64,000 nucleotides of DNA. Origin: Cricetomys ansorgei. Taxonomy: Eukaryota; Chordata; Mammalia; Rodentia; Nesomyidae. How positions within the stretch are numbered: position 1 is the first letter of the stretch; each line of letters starts with the position of its first letter. Location of the stretch: NCBI GenBank assembly GCA_026225945.1, contig JAMJFZ010000239.1, positions 25,073,501 to 25,137,500 on the forward strand, read 5' to 3'. Shown in pieces: positions 11,495 to 22,604 of this stretch. The notes beneath the pieces are model-generated. The model had not been told where the DNA came from. It saw nothing but the letters and a program-made list of their open reading frames with translations, and made no database searches. Made by a program: the position numbers and the translations under genes.

Positions 11495-12929
11495 TAGTTA
11501 GTCTATGATGCAGTGAGACTTCCTGGTAATTCAAGGGCTAGACAACACAGGAAAATCATTTGTATTGTTTTCTATAGGATATTAAAAATGCAATCCTCTC
11601 AGTTAAGACAAAAGCACCCTTAGCAAAACCCGGTAGTCTCAGGATATAAGGGCCAAATAAAAAATCGGAACAGGATTTAATGTGATACAGTAGATCTATG
11701 AAAAACTCACACAGCTTGATGGAGAAAGACTCATGTTTTCCCCAACATGAGAAACAAAGGCTAGTTGCCTCCTCTTTGGTGTTTGTATTTAATGTTGTAC
11801 TTTCAGTTCTGGCTAGATAGAGTGAGTTAATAATGAAAAGAGCTAAGTATGTGTGGGATCAGAGAGCACAGGGAAATCTCATTTTTCTGAGCACTCAAAA
11901 TTGCCCAGAAAGTAACCAATAAACAATTCACCTAAAGCCAACCTTATAACAAGTCTACCAAATCCTAACCAGCAATATTGAAATTAGGTCAGCACTCAGT
12001 CAGCTAATTTCCTGTGACAGGCCAAATTCATTCTGCAAAGTTTTCTTTGCTATGTGTCTTTAGGGGAATAACATCTCCTGTTTTTGAAAGTTAGGGTATT
12101 TTACTTCTCTCAAGTGTAATGATTTTATTAACAGGACAAGATTCTCTCTCCCAAAACCAATGCTTATTATTTGTTTTTACCAACAGGAATGCCTGCAAAA
12201 AGCAATAAACTAAAATAAACAAGTACAACTCCCAGGGTATAAATTGCAAACTTAAATCTTTCTACTTACTCCGGTTGACATCTTTTGAGGAAACTAGTTT
12301 TAATAACAATTTTGAAATATTTGAAATATGCAGCTCTATCTAAAAATACCTGCAGAATGTGTACATATTGATATATACATATATAAAATATAAATGATCC
12401 ATATATGGCCTCTATCATAGACATAATTTTTGCATTGTTTAATGACTCTAAGAACAACCCAAAACTTCCAGAAGCTTCTACAGTTCGTGGGCCTTTTTCC
12501 TTCATGGATATAAGTATATAAGTGAATCTTTATTACATGCCATTTTTTTCTAAATTCTTCCAATTATTTATTGTCTTTGAAACAGAAGCATCTTGTTCTT
12601 CATTTCCTGATTTACTACATTTATTTTACTGGGATATTTTTTCCTTATTAAATATTGTATTCACAACAAAACATGAAAATAAAATGAATTTTTATATAGT
12701 GGCTTCTCAGCTTTAAAACATTTACAAACACCCACATATTGAAATTCTCTGAACTACTCCTGGGTGCTTAGCATACATTCAACCCAGAAGTAAATGCCAC
12801 ATTGAATTTTATACATTTCCTATTATTTTGTGTATAATTGAGTTTTATTACAGAATTTTTTTATTGATCTAGCGTTGTTTGTGGGTTTGAAATTAAATAA
12901 TATTGTATTCTGAATTTCAACAAATTTTC
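11495..12929. other. Unique AT-rich non-coding sequence
   Basis: No repeat is recognised. On the minus strand, 12349-12270 is bounded by CAG and GTAAGT and has an open frame, but it has no polypyrimidine tract and I do not call it an exon. Confidence 0.5.
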
Positions 12930-13135
12930 GTTGCCAATATGTGAAACTAGTTTATTCATTCTCACTATTTTGTTTATTGGCAAATAATGCCGTTTGGTTT
13001 GAATATTTGAGTCTATTTTCTACTAATATGTAAAATACCACTGTGAATATTCTTATGCATGTGTCTTTATTCATGCTCTCTGGGTATATCAAAGGAATAT
13101 TGCTGTTATTGTCTCATGTATTAGCAATACAAGGC
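12930..13135 (-). mobile_element. Old L1M-like ORF2 fragment, reverse strand
   Basis: ACCACTGTGAATATTCTTATGC and TCTGGGTATATCAAAGGAATATTGCTG resemble the reversed 3' part of mammalian L1 ORF2 (CTATTGTGAATAGTGC, GGGTATATCC.AA.GGAATTGCTG). Divergence is high. Confidence 0.4.
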
Positions 13136-13750
13136 AAAGTCACAGTAAGTATTGATGTTCCTATTTAGGTTCACAAAATGATCGATATTTGGAATTCAAA
13201 GACTTTCAAAATGTCACTGCATTAATGAGTTTATAATAATATTAATCTTAATGAGTTTAGCTAGTGTTTCCATTAGCAAATGAACTTGAACATTTGATGT
13301 TTCTTAAATATTTTCTTTCAAAAAATACTCCCTGAAATTCTTATGAGCTTTTGTTGGTCTTTCATTAAAAGCCTTGTAAGCAGTTTATGCAAACTAAGAA
13401 AGTCCTATTTATTTTACGTGGTTGTGTTATCCTCCTGGTGAAGCTTATCCTTTCAATTTACTATATTGTATCCTTAGAAGATCTGTCTTTAATTTTAAAA
13501 CACAAGAGTTTTCAAGACTTCCATTTCTTCAGATTAGATTTTACTCCTAAAAATGCACCTCCAATTCCAAGATTCACCTTCATTTAATTCATAGATATTG
13601 CAAGTTTTGCTTTTCCAAGTTCCTTTTAATCCTTATTAATTCTGATAGTGTAAAATAATCAAATGATCTACTTCTCCTTTAACACAAGACCACTGATGAC
13701 TTTTCTTCCCCAACGGCCTACATAGCACCTGGGTCCAATCTTGCACTGGC

Positions 13751-13950
13751 TGTTTTCATATCAGTCTAACACTCACTAGAGTCATTTGAGAAAAGAGAAT
13801 CACAATTGAGAAAAGCTCCCACCCCAGCTGGCCTGTGGGCAAGCCTGTTGGACATTTTTTTAATTGATGACTGATGTGAGAAAGCCCGTCTCACTGTGAG
13901 CAGTGCTACTCCTTGGCAGGTGGTCCTGGGTGTATAAAAACCAGACTGAG
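13751..13950 (+). mobile_element. URR1-type element, 5' segment of a split copy
   Basis: TCACTAGAGTCATTTGAG, GGCCTGTGGGCAAGCCTG, TTGATGACTGATGTGAG and GGTGGTCCTGGGTGTATAA follow URR1. The copy breaks off at CCAGACTGAG and resumes at 14490. Confidence 0.7.
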
Positions 13951-13954
13951 AGGA

Positions 13955-14190
13955 TGTCTGGGCACATATAGGAGGCTCTGATGCCTGAAGTATGTCCAGG
14001 CATCTGTGGGATGCCCTGGTGCTTATGGGATGTCTGGGTGCCTGTGTGATGTCTAGATGCCTGTATAAAGTCCAAGTGCCTGTGGGAAGCCTTGGTGCCT
14101 GTGAGATGCCTTCTGGTGCCTGTAAAGTGATGAAGTGCCTGTAGGAAGGAAGTTGGGGTCTGTGCATGGTGTCCAGGTGCCTATGTATTT
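13955..14190 (+). repeat. Diverged minisatellite, unit about 19-21 bp
   Basis: Around ten imperfect copies built on GTGCCTGTGGGATGTCTG. Well-preserved units start with GCCTGT in succession between about 14040 and 14150. Copies differ in sequence and length, so the array is old or degenerate. Confidence 0.85.
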
Positions 14191-14350
14191 GTGCAGTGGG
14201 GCCCAGTTTCAGGTTGAAATTGATCATGCATGACCTCAGGCTAATGTGGGTCACGTGAAAGTCCATAATCAGAGTGTCCTGTTGCCTCCTGGAGCCATGG
14301 TAATGCCTGGGATCCATGCTACTGCTACACAGGCTAGACTCAATTTTATT

Positions 14351-14408
14351 TACTTTATTATTATTTATTATTATTATTATTATTATTACTATTATTATTA
14401 TTATTAAT
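14351..14408 (+). repeat. (TTA)n microsatellite
   Basis: Nearly uninterrupted TTA units, inside the retro-insert and upstream of its AATAAA signal. Confidence 0.95.
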
Positions 14409-14489
14409 ATGGGAGGGTGGACCAAGGAGGTATTAGAAAAAATATGAAACTCAAGTCATTAATAAAAGTACTATAGAAAAAAAAAAAAA

Positions 14490-14695
14490 CAGGCTGAGCA
14501 TGCCAGAAAGAACAACTTCACCATAGCCTCTACTTCAGTTTCCTCCTCCAGGTTCCTGTCCTTCATGAATTTCTGCCCTGACTTTCTTCAGAGACAGACT
14601 GTTACCTGAAAGAATAAGATGAAAGAAAACTTTTTCCTACCCACATTGCTTTTCATCAGATCATTGTCACAGCAATAGAAACCCTAATTAAGACA
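14490..14695 (+). mobile_element. URR1-type element, 3' segment of a split copy
   Basis: CAGGCTGAGCATGCCAGAAAG, CAGGTTCCTGTCC, GACAGACTGTTACCTG, CCCACATTGCTTTTCATCA and GTCACAGCAATAGAAACC complete URR1 in the correct order after the interruption. Confidence 0.7.
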
Positions 14696-14754
14696 AAGCC
14701 CCAGAGCTACATTCAAAGCAAAACAAAAATACAAGGAAATGAAAAATGTTATCC

Positions 14755-14812
14755 TATATATATATATGTATGCATACATATATATATATATATACACACA
14801 CATATATATGTA
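14755..14812. repeat. (TA)n with CA and GTATGCATAC interruptions
   Basis: Alternating purine-pyrimidine sequence around the perfect 10-bp palindrome GTATGCATAC. Simple-sequence expansion. Confidence 0.9.
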
Positions 14813-16343
14813 TCTAAACATCACATTTCTCTCTTTATGTGTGTTTGTGTGTTTATCAATAATGATCTAAATTTCAAGATATATTTGCAATCTATATCTC
14901 AAACAAATAAAATAAAATAGTATTGCTCCATTCATGCTTTGTATTTAGAATTGCTGATTATATAGCTCAGATTTCTATTGTGGTTCTCGTTACGGATAAC
15001 TGCAATGAACTTCTTTATTGGGGCATATTTAAATTATGTTTTTAACATTTCTCTATTTTCTGTTGTGTTTGCTAAAGTGCTGGTTTGTAAAAATGCCTGT
15101 GCTATTTAATAATAATAGAAGTCACACATTTTGCTTTGAAGGTAGCTTTTACATGATCTAAATCTTTGTGTATCCCGAAATATGCACTGAGCTTTCCTCC
15201 GTAGAATGACAGCAATGGGAAGGATAGCTTAGGAAAATGAATAAGTCTAGATGAGGTCCTGGGAGAGGAGCCCAGGATGATACTGGTGTTCTCCTGTAGG
15301 AATGAAAACAGCCAGGTCTCCTTTTCTTGTGGCATATCTAACCTTTGATGTCTAGAAATGCCTTCATTCTTATTTATAGATAATCACTTGTCTGAAGGTA
15401 TAATTAATGACAACTTCCTGAAAATACTGATTGCTCAAATTTTGTGTCGTTTGCGTCTGAACTTACACCTAAGTATATGGGAATTCTAATAACTAACTCA
15501 TTCTATATTTAGCTTTCCAAAAGTTTCAGTATAAATACTGCAAAAAAAAATTTCACATGTGATTTTCCCTTCTATTGTCTTACTCTAGTGAGCTGCTTAA
15601 AAGATAATTACTTTCCTCTCTGAATCTGCATATGTTGCTATTTCTACTTACTCATCCTTACACGCATCTTGTAATGTCATTACTTTGAATCTCTTCTCTC
15701 TGGAATTTGTTCATGGAAATCTTTTGAGTGTGGATAAGTACTTTCTAGAACTGATCTTCATTTGCCTCTGCCAAGATGAGTCTGGGTAAAGGAAGCACCA
15801 GGCCTATTTTAGAACATATTCTCAAAATTGGGAATTTTTAGACACACATGTTCATGAAATCCATCAGCTGTCACAGTTGGGACTAGCAGTTTACATGTGA
15901 ATGTGCTTAGAGAAAAGTATTTTCTCTTCTACATACAAGCAAGTTGATCATAATAACCTTATCTTTCATGTTTTCATTGGATTTCTGACAAGGATCATGT
16001 AGAGTAGGTCCAAACTTCAAAAGAAGGGGAAGCAAGCCCAGGTTGTAGCACAGAAACGCCCAAAGCTAGTATCGTCATCACTCCAACCAGTTGGTGTGAA
16101 GCTAATCAGACTCTAACAATGCCCAGAAACAGAGGAAGAGAGCTAAGAAATTCATGCAAGCACCTGAGGCCTATGTTAGGTTTCTGTGGTGAATCCAATA
16201 CAAGAGTCAGTCAGAGTCAGTCAGAGTCAGTCGAGTAACTCATTACACAAAAACTACAACCCACATTGCTCCTGCTTTCATATTTAGCTGTTTGGGTACA
16301 TGTTACATTAGTACATGCTTGGTACTGAAATGCTTTAGGTTCC
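14813..16343. other. Unique non-coding sequence
   Basis: No family is recognised. Between about 16020 and 16170 the sequence is less AT-rich and reads like part of a reverse-transcribed gene in one frame, with stops. I cannot name a parent gene. A perfect 10-bp triplicate sits at 16203-16232. Confidence 0.45.
16203..16232 (+). repeat. Three perfect 10-bp tandem repeats
   Basis: AGAGTCAGTC is present at 16203-16212, 16213-16222 and 16223-16232. TGA(C/G)TCA-like AP-1 half-sites recur in it, but no full AP-1 site is formed. Confidence 0.9.
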
Positions 16344-16626
16344 TTTAACGTGTGTGTGTTTGTGTTTGTGTGTGTGTGTGTACATGTGAGGCTGGGATTT
16401 GAGCCCAGAGCCTCACACATGTCAGGCAAGTGTTGCACCAAATGAACTATATCTTCAAACCCTACGTTAAAATTCTTATTTAAAACTTTTGACATAAAGT
16501 CTTTCTATGCATTCCTGGCTATTATGAACTTACTATGAAGACCAGGCAGACCTACAGACCACAAAGCTCTGCCTGCCTTGACTACCAGAGTGCTGGGATT
16601 AAATGTGCATGCCACCATGCTCTGGC
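16344..16626 (-). mobile_element. ID and B1 pieces, reverse strand, with GT tract
   Basis: 16344-16381 is a GT tract, as expected for a reversed CA-rich SINE tail. GGGATTTGAGCCCAGAGCCT...GGCAAGTGTTGCACC (about 16393-16441) is a reversed ID-like tRNA head. From about 16501, GACCAGGCAGACCTACAG, CTGCCTGCCTTGAC and AGTGCTGGGATTAAATGTGC is reversed B1. They may be one composite element or two adjacent insertions. Confidence 0.6.
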
Positions 16627-16961
16627 CATGTTGAGATTCCTTCGTCTCCTTTACCTCACCTGATTTAGATGTTCTGAATTTTTTTAATTCAAGTGTAAGT
16701 TATTAATATATTCATTATCAAGTAGAGAAGATAAAAATTGAGAAGACAAATATTGTTTTATAGAAAACTAATCAAGAAATAATGCTTATGTGGGCATGTG
16801 GTAATTTTATGGTTAATGGTTAAAATATTTAATAGTAAAAGTACACAGGAAAATTGTAATAATCGCAACCTGTATCTTTAAATGAGCTAGGAATGTAATT
16901 CAGTCTCAGAGCATTCAATATCATCATGATGAACAAACAACACAATAAATGCACAACTTTT

Positions 16962-17052
16962 AGGGCTAGGAACGTAGCTAAAATGAATTTGTGCTTAATG
17001 AACATGAGACCCGGGTTCAATCTCTAGGACAGCAATAATAATAATAACAAAC
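16962..17052 (+). mobile_element. ID-type SINE with AAT tail
   Basis: AGGGCTAGGAACGTAGCT...GACCCGGGTTCAATCTCTAGGAC is an ID-like tRNA head with a B-box (GGTTCAATC). An (AAT)n run forms the tail. Confidence 0.55.
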
Positions 17053-17061
17053 ATTCTTTTT

Positions 17062-17170
17062 CTTTTTTTCCTCAATTTTATTAGTTCTTTAAGAATTTCA
17101 TGCAATGTATTTTGATTGTATTTTCACTACACCTCCCAGACCCACCCCCATTCCCTACCCATCCAACTTA
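17062..17170 (-). mobile_element. Lx-type L1 3' end, reverse strand
   Basis: A T-rich left end is followed by AAGAATTTCATGCAATG and TTTTGATTGTATTTTCACTAC, then a C-rich stretch. This is the reversed tail region of rodent Lx L1s (GAATTTCATACATG..ACAATGTATTTTGATC). The copy at 18010-18105 reads the same way. Confidence 0.55.
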
Positions 17171-17174
17171 GTGC

Positions 17175-17870
17175 TCTCTTTTTTAATTTAAACTCATCAA
17201 GTAAAAAATATCCTGATTACAGTTTTCCCTCCCTCTAACTCCTCCCACCTCCTCTCCACTTCCCCTCCCATCCAGATCCACACTCTTTCTGTCTCACATT
17301 AGAAAATAATAGGCTTCTAGGAGATAATAATAAAAACATAACAAGATAAAATATAAGATAAAACAAAAACCATCATATCAGTGTTGGACAAGGCAAAGCA
17401 ACAGAAAGAAAAAATGTCCCCAAGATAAGGCACTGGAATTGGAAACCCACTCGTTCACACATTAGGGAGTCCCATAAAAATACGAAACTGAGAGCTATAA
17501 TACATACTCAGAGGATCTGGCGCAGACCCATGTCGGCCCTGAGCTTGCTTCTTCCATCTCTGAGATCATATGAGCTTTGTTCGTGCTGATTCAGAGGTCC
17601 TTGTTATCCTGGTACCCTCCACCCTTACTCTCTTTCCACCTCCTCTTCCATTGGGTTCCCTGAGCTCTGAGGGGAGGGGTTTGATGGAGACATCTCATTT
17701 AGAGCCATGTGTGGCAAGGTCTCTATTTCTCTCTCTGCACACTGTCTGGCTGTGAGTCTCTGTATTTTGTTCCCATCTGTGCAGAATGAAGCTTCTCTGA
17801 TGATAGCTGAATAAGGCACTGATCTATGAATATAGCAGAATATCTTTAGGAGCAATTTTATTGTTAATTT
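17175..17870 (-). mobile_element. Rodent L1 3' region, reverse strand
   Basis: The block order is: C-rich CCTCCCATCCAGATCCAC, GAAAATAATAGGCTTCTAGGAG, TCAGAGGATCTGGCGCAGAC, CCATTGGGTTCCCTGAGC, GATGGAGACATCTCATTTAG, then CTCTGATGATAGCTGAATAAGG. The same blocks recur at 37795-38460 and 48325-48850. The C-rich part matches, reversed, the G-rich end of the plus copy at 20885-21300, giving the strand. No intact ORF2 is attached. Confidence 0.7.
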
Positions 17871-18007
17871 TTTTAGACCAGCAGTATTTGGTGGATGAAC
17901 AAAAACAGGAGACCAGATAGCTCAGAGAACAAACTATTTTTTTTAATTGATGGATTTTATCACTTTTCTAAATATTCTTTTACAAAGTGCTTTTTTTTAA
18001 ACCAGAA

Positions 18008-18108
18008 GCATTTTTTTATTCTTTGAAAATTTCATACATGCGTACAATGTACTTTGATCGAATCTACCCCTCACTCTTCCTTCCAATTCCCCCTAGAAGT
18101 AATTTTGT
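18008..18108 (-). mobile_element. Lx-type L1 3' end, reverse strand
   Basis: GAAAATTTCATACATGCGTACAATG followed by TACTTTGATCGAATCTACCCC is the standard reversed Lx tail. The left T-run is its former poly(A). Confidence 0.6.
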
Positions 18109-19768
18109 ACTTTGAATTTGTTCTTCCCTTTCTCTTTGTAAATGAAGTTCTGTATTTCATACTAGAATTTACATATTTAAAAATGGAAATTTGCATGTTC
18201 TGAAGCTTGAAAAGTTCTCAGATTTCCACCCACCAGCCAGAAGCAGTGCATAACAAAACACTGAGATTCTCTGTTCTTTTGTAGCACACATATTAGACTG
18301 TATGCTAAGCCCAATATCACATTTGTCATATGATAAAACAACATACAAACCCAATTCTTTATGACATTTCCCATCTCTATCAGGAGATAGATGTGTGAGA
18401 TCTGATCACTTGGTTTTCTAAAGATATGCACTAACTCATATTCCCTTCCAGTACTATTAAGAAGAAACTTTAGGTAATTATTTCCTTCATCAATCTGAAT
18501 CTCACATTCACCAGGTTTTAGAGGCACTCGTAATCTTGGTTTTGATGTCTTCTAGCAGGCTGCAGATGCTTTCTGCAATAGCCCCCTTGGTGTTTTGGTT
18601 GTCCCATCAGCCTTCCCCACATTCTAAGAATACACAAAGGAGTCTGCTCTCAGGATGGCTTTCTTCTTACTGAGACTTATTCATCAGGTCTCAGCCATAA
18701 GCACTCTAAATCAGTGGTGGTGCGGGGTTTCCCAGTATGTGCATGGATTTCCCATTAATGACCTAAAAGCTATATCTCTCATTCAGGTTTTATTTTTTAA
18801 CAATTGGTCATAACTTTTCTTCCTCTCAGCATTTTATGTCCTGTACTTCTGACTTTATGTATAGATATAAATTTATAGTTTTACATATATTCATATAAAA
18901 TTTTGAGAAATAAACCATGGATACATTTGCATATCTGCAACAAGAAAGTTGAATTCAAATGAGCTTATGTTATGCATTTATAAGTTTCCTCTATCATATC
19001 TCAGCAAAAGATCATTAAATCTCTTCTGAAAGACCCCTAAAGATGTAGAATTTATTATCATATTTAATGTCCATAGCAAACTTAACTCCTTCTCCATGTA
19101 ATATTCATTTCAATTGTTCTACATCTTCCTTCCAGAAATACACACAGCATGTTTAACCCAACACACTAATAATCTAAGGTTTTGTAGAGCAACTATTTTA
19201 TGTGCATTTTTTCCATATAAGCCAATGACAAATTTTGACAGAAAATATTCATCCCACCACTCAGTGAAAGTGCCCATTTTATAACTATCCAACCAATAGC
19301 ATCTGAGAATGTTTGTGAAGAACATAATAATGCCAACAGGGTTACTTTTAGTATCAAAAGTGAACATAGGGAATGGTCTTTGATTAAAGAAGGGTAGATG
19401 AGTAGCAGCTTTGCTTAAGAAAATGAAAACAATAAAATGAAATCTGAAGAAGTCAAATCCTTAAGAAGAAGGAAAGCTTTTTTAAAAAAAGACAATAATC
19501 CTACAACATAATATGTAACGATAGTAGTGACTTTCGAAAGATGCTTTAAAGGCACATTGAACATTTGCACAACTTCTTTGATGACATGAATGCTAAGAAA
19601 TATCTATCTAGAACCTGTGACAGACTTTACTACAAAATAAATTCCCAAATTATTGTTTACCTGAGAGAATGTGTAACAGAAAAAAGAATACCATGTGTTC
19701 TTATACTACCTGAGGACACATAAAAATGTGAGGAGTAGGTAGGTATGCTAACTACAAAATAAACATAC
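18109..19768. other. Unique non-coding sequence
   Basis: No repeat is recognised. A 116-codon minus-strand open frame (18527-18177) is the longest non-repetitive frame here. It has no motif I recognise, and neither a promoter nor splice sites are convincing. It could be a decayed processed gene copy or chance. Confidence 0.45.
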
Positions 19769-19845
19769 CAGTGGAATAGATATAATTAGTACGGACAAGC
19801 TCACATCAGTGGGGTAGGTATAACAAGTAAGAGATGGACTCACAT
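19769..19845 (+). repeat. Two diverged tandem copies of a 38-39 bp unit
   Basis: Both copies begin CAGTGG and end CTCACAT (19769-19806 and 19807-19845), with similar middle parts (ATAGATATAA against GTAGGTATAA). An old local duplication. Confidence 0.7.
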
Positions 19846-19917
19846 CAATCAGACATACTCCTGTTGAAGAGTCTCAAGCACATGGATAATGAAATAGAGC
19901 GAACCTCTATTTGTACT

Positions 19918-20090
19918 TAGCATGGTGACTAAAGCAACATGATATAGAATAACTCTTAACATAAATTTTGGAGTCAGACCAGTAGAGATTTAAACCATAG
20001 ATGATTTGAATCCTTACTGCTTGGTAACATCATTACAAAAAGACTCTAAAGTTACATTCAAACATTCATCATCTCCATGACCACAAAGAT
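19918..20090 (+). mobile_element. MIR SINE, diverged
   Basis: AGCATGGTGACTAAAGCA, then TTTTGGAGTCAGACCAG and a 3' part with TACTGCTTGGTAACA resemble the MIR 5' head and core. Confidence 0.45.
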
Positions 20091-20321
20091 GCCTCTGACC
20101 TTCCTAAAAACCATATTCTTCCATCCATGCAGTGTGGATGAAGGTTCAATACATTAATAGAGTCAATGTCTCCAGAACGTGAAAGTCACTTCTGCTCCCA
20201 TATGTTTTGCTGAAGAGCTATCCACAATACAATTTTTAAAAATAATGATAAATTTAACTGTTACAAGTTCGAGGCTAAAATTGTATATTTATAAAAAATG
20301 TAAAGTTGGCACTTAGTATCA

Positions 20322-20432
20322 AAATGGGAAATAAGGAGGGGAAGGAGATAGACAGGGGCAAAATTAGAGATGGAAAGGAATTATAGGGAAGGGAGAGAAG
20401 AGGAATAGAAGGGAAAGAACAGAGGAGAAAAA
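20322..20432. repeat. Purine-rich (GA/GGAA) tract
   Basis: About 110 bases almost free of pyrimidines (AGGGGAAGGAGATAGACAGG and similar). Low-complexity sequence that creates a Ser/Leu/Phe-rich minus-strand frame, which is not a gene. Confidence 0.8.
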
Positions 20433-20884
20433 TCTGTTCAAAGTCTAGTGCCCAAGGGAGCTCTTCCCTGTGCCCTAAATGACAGAGTGGCAAAGGCATT
20501 CTGACAGGTACCACAACACTTTGCCCATTTCATTAGCCCAGAGTCAAAAGTCCTGAAAGATGAAAAGAGCAGATCTTCACTGGATTGACATTTTCAAAGT
20601 TATGGAGAACCATCTTCAGCCTGAGAGCAGCAAATGAATAAACGCAATTACTACAGGCATATTAAAGCTCTTCAGAATTTGCTTCAAAAATTTGGCAAAT
20701 TGACCTACCACCAATTTATAACCACTTACAGATGAAAATTTACATTTCTCCAGGGCAGATTCACTGGGGAAGCAAACCACTTTTGAAGTTAGGCTTTGTG
20801 CCCAGTAGTAAATGGGCAACAGAGAATGAACCCAATGGCGTCTTTGGAGGTTCCTTTTCTCATGATGTCCTGTCAGGGCTTTTA

Positions 20885-21301
20885 AAGAATACTTTTTTAA
20901 GTGTTTATTTTTATTTTCTTTGCATACTTTTCTTTTGGCCCTACAGGTTCTTTGCACATATCTTATGGATTCCAGTTTTTTGTTTGTTTTTATGGATTTT
21001 CTGACTGTGTTAACAAGCGAGTTTCTGTGCCTACAGCTGTTTCTTGTGCCTTTTCTTGGGCTCTTTTGCTTCTGTATGTTTGCGTTGCCCTATTGTCACG
21101 TTAGTTTTGTTTGGTCCTACTGTATTTTATTTTATTATTATCCCTCGGAAGCCTGTTTCTTTTCTAATGAGAAACAGGAAGGGGGTGGATCTGGAAGGGA
21201 GGAGAGGTAGAGGAGAACTGAGAGGAGTAGAGCGAAGGGAAACTGTAATCAGAATATATTTGTGTGGGGGAAAACTTATTTTCAATTTTAAAAAAGAAAA
21301 A
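20885..21301 (+). mobile_element. Rodent L1 3' UTR and tail
   Basis: GAAACAGGAAGGGGGTGGATCTGG, then AGGAGAACTGAGAGGAGTAG, GGGAAACTGTAATCAGAATAT and an A-rich end at about 21290-21301. This is the G-rich 3' end of rodent L1. The several open frames across it are UTR artefacts. Confidence 0.75.
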
Positions 21302-22076
21302 ATAGCAAACTCTTCAACACTGGGCTCTTTTCTTCACATGACTTCATATCTCTGCGCCATTAAGATACAAAATAGTTGTCGTCCTACTTCGAGTAGATGC
21401 TGAGTTGTAGCTTGAATGTAGATATGAAGTGAACATGAATATGTGTTGGACACTTTCATTCTTTCTACCATACCCCTTGGAGCTGTTCTGCTTTCACTAA
21501 TAGCCATAGGGACCTGGCACACACTATGTGCCCTCCACAGGCTTCCATGGAATCCTCTGAAAAGACACAGTCCATCAGGACAGTAGATAAATCTCCTTAA
21601 AAACAGCCTCAGTCCACAAGACATACATGCCAGTCAATGAATTCTTCAGATTCCATTCTCTGGTGAAGCAAACATTTCTAGGGTTCCTTCCACATGGTCC
21701 CTGGAAGATTCCGAATGGAATGGAGCCCAGATGACTCAATGAAAATCCCTCCTTGCAGTCTGCTTTCAGCTACCTTCCCATCTGGTTCTGTCTAGTTCTG
21801 CTCATTCCTTCTAATATTCTGTCTTCACCTCCCTAGGAGCTGTTATTAAATCCAGGTTTAGGGTATGATTTTGACAGAACTCAAACTACGACAAGAATCG
21901 TATTACATGAAAACTGTTCTCTCTTCATTTTTAAAGTAAACTGAAAACTAGCTTTTTAAAAAAAAAAAACTGAGTGGTTATCACACCAATTGGTCTTTCG
22001 ACATGTCAATAATCCTAATAAGTTTTCAGACTTACTATTTTCTTTGCTTATAACGGAATCCTAAGACTAATGTGCA

Positions 22077-22128
<52 letters not shown>

Positions 22129-22604
22129 ACATATGACAGTTTTGAACACGATGTCTGATTCTCCCCTCACCGACAGGAGAGTCTTTCAAGTGACATCTAT
22201 TTAAGTGTCCTGTTATGAAAAGCAACTCAATATTAATGACACTCAAGTAATTCCTGATTTCAAAAGAAATATATCTCAGTAATAACAAAAGATTTTTATT
22301 TACTGCTAGAAATGTGGCCTTCTCATATCTCCTCTGCCTTTATTATTAATCAATAAAGCTCAGGCAACATTTTTCTCAAGATTTATTCAACAAAATAGAT
22401 ATTTCTTGAAAAACACATTTTCATTTCTCCCTGTCAGACTGACTGTTGCCACACTGGTGAATTGTTTATAAAATGAATGCTATATCTTCCTTTCGGATGA
22501 CAGGTCTCTGTGGTTTGCTGTTTATGAGTTTTGTTTGTTGTGACTTAAAATGCAGGATCTACTTTTCCCTGGTGTTTTTCTGTTTTGTTTTGTTTTTTTC
22601 TTAG
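21302..22604. other. Unique sequence with one AT microsatellite
   Basis: No gene or repeat family is recognised apart from the (AT)n run at 22081-22124. The last 40 bases are T-rich and end in TTTTTTTCTTAG, a good splice-acceptor-like sequence. Confidence 0.5.
22081..22124. repeat. (AT)22 microsatellite
   Basis: Forty-four bases of perfect AT, continuing into ATGTATACATATG. Likely polymorphic. Confidence 0.95.

Larger units (their letters stand above)
13951..14489 (+). mobile_element. Poly(A)-tailed retro-insert inside URR1
   Basis: About 540 bp separates the halves of the URR1 copy. It ends in 13 A (14477-14489), and AATAAA lies 10 bases before the tail (14461-14466). The host sequence AAAAACCAGACTGAG (13936-13950) is nearly repeated after the tail as AAAAACAGGCTGAG (14485-14498), like a target-site duplication. 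These are marks of L1-mediated insertion of a polyadenylated RNA. The source is unknown: the body is a minisatellite, a short unique part and a TTA tract. An open frame of 219 codons on the minus strand spans this and URR1, but it consists of repeat translation. Confidence 0.65.

Noticed and set aside
12270..12349. Minus-strand segment bounded by CAG and GTAAGT with an open frame
   Set aside because: The donor is good but the upstream tract is AT-repeat, not pyrimidine-rich, and the peptide is not distinctive.
13766..14425. 219-codon minus-strand open frame
   Set aside because: It runs through URR1, a minisatellite and a TTA tract. The protein is repeat translation with poly-Ile/Asn.
16020..16170. 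Possible processed pseudogene text
   Set aside because: One frame reads plausibly for about 25 residues and then has stops. No parent gene was recognised.
18177..18527. 116-codon minus-strand frame
   Set aside because: No motif, promoter or splice sites; possible decayed gene copy but not supportable.
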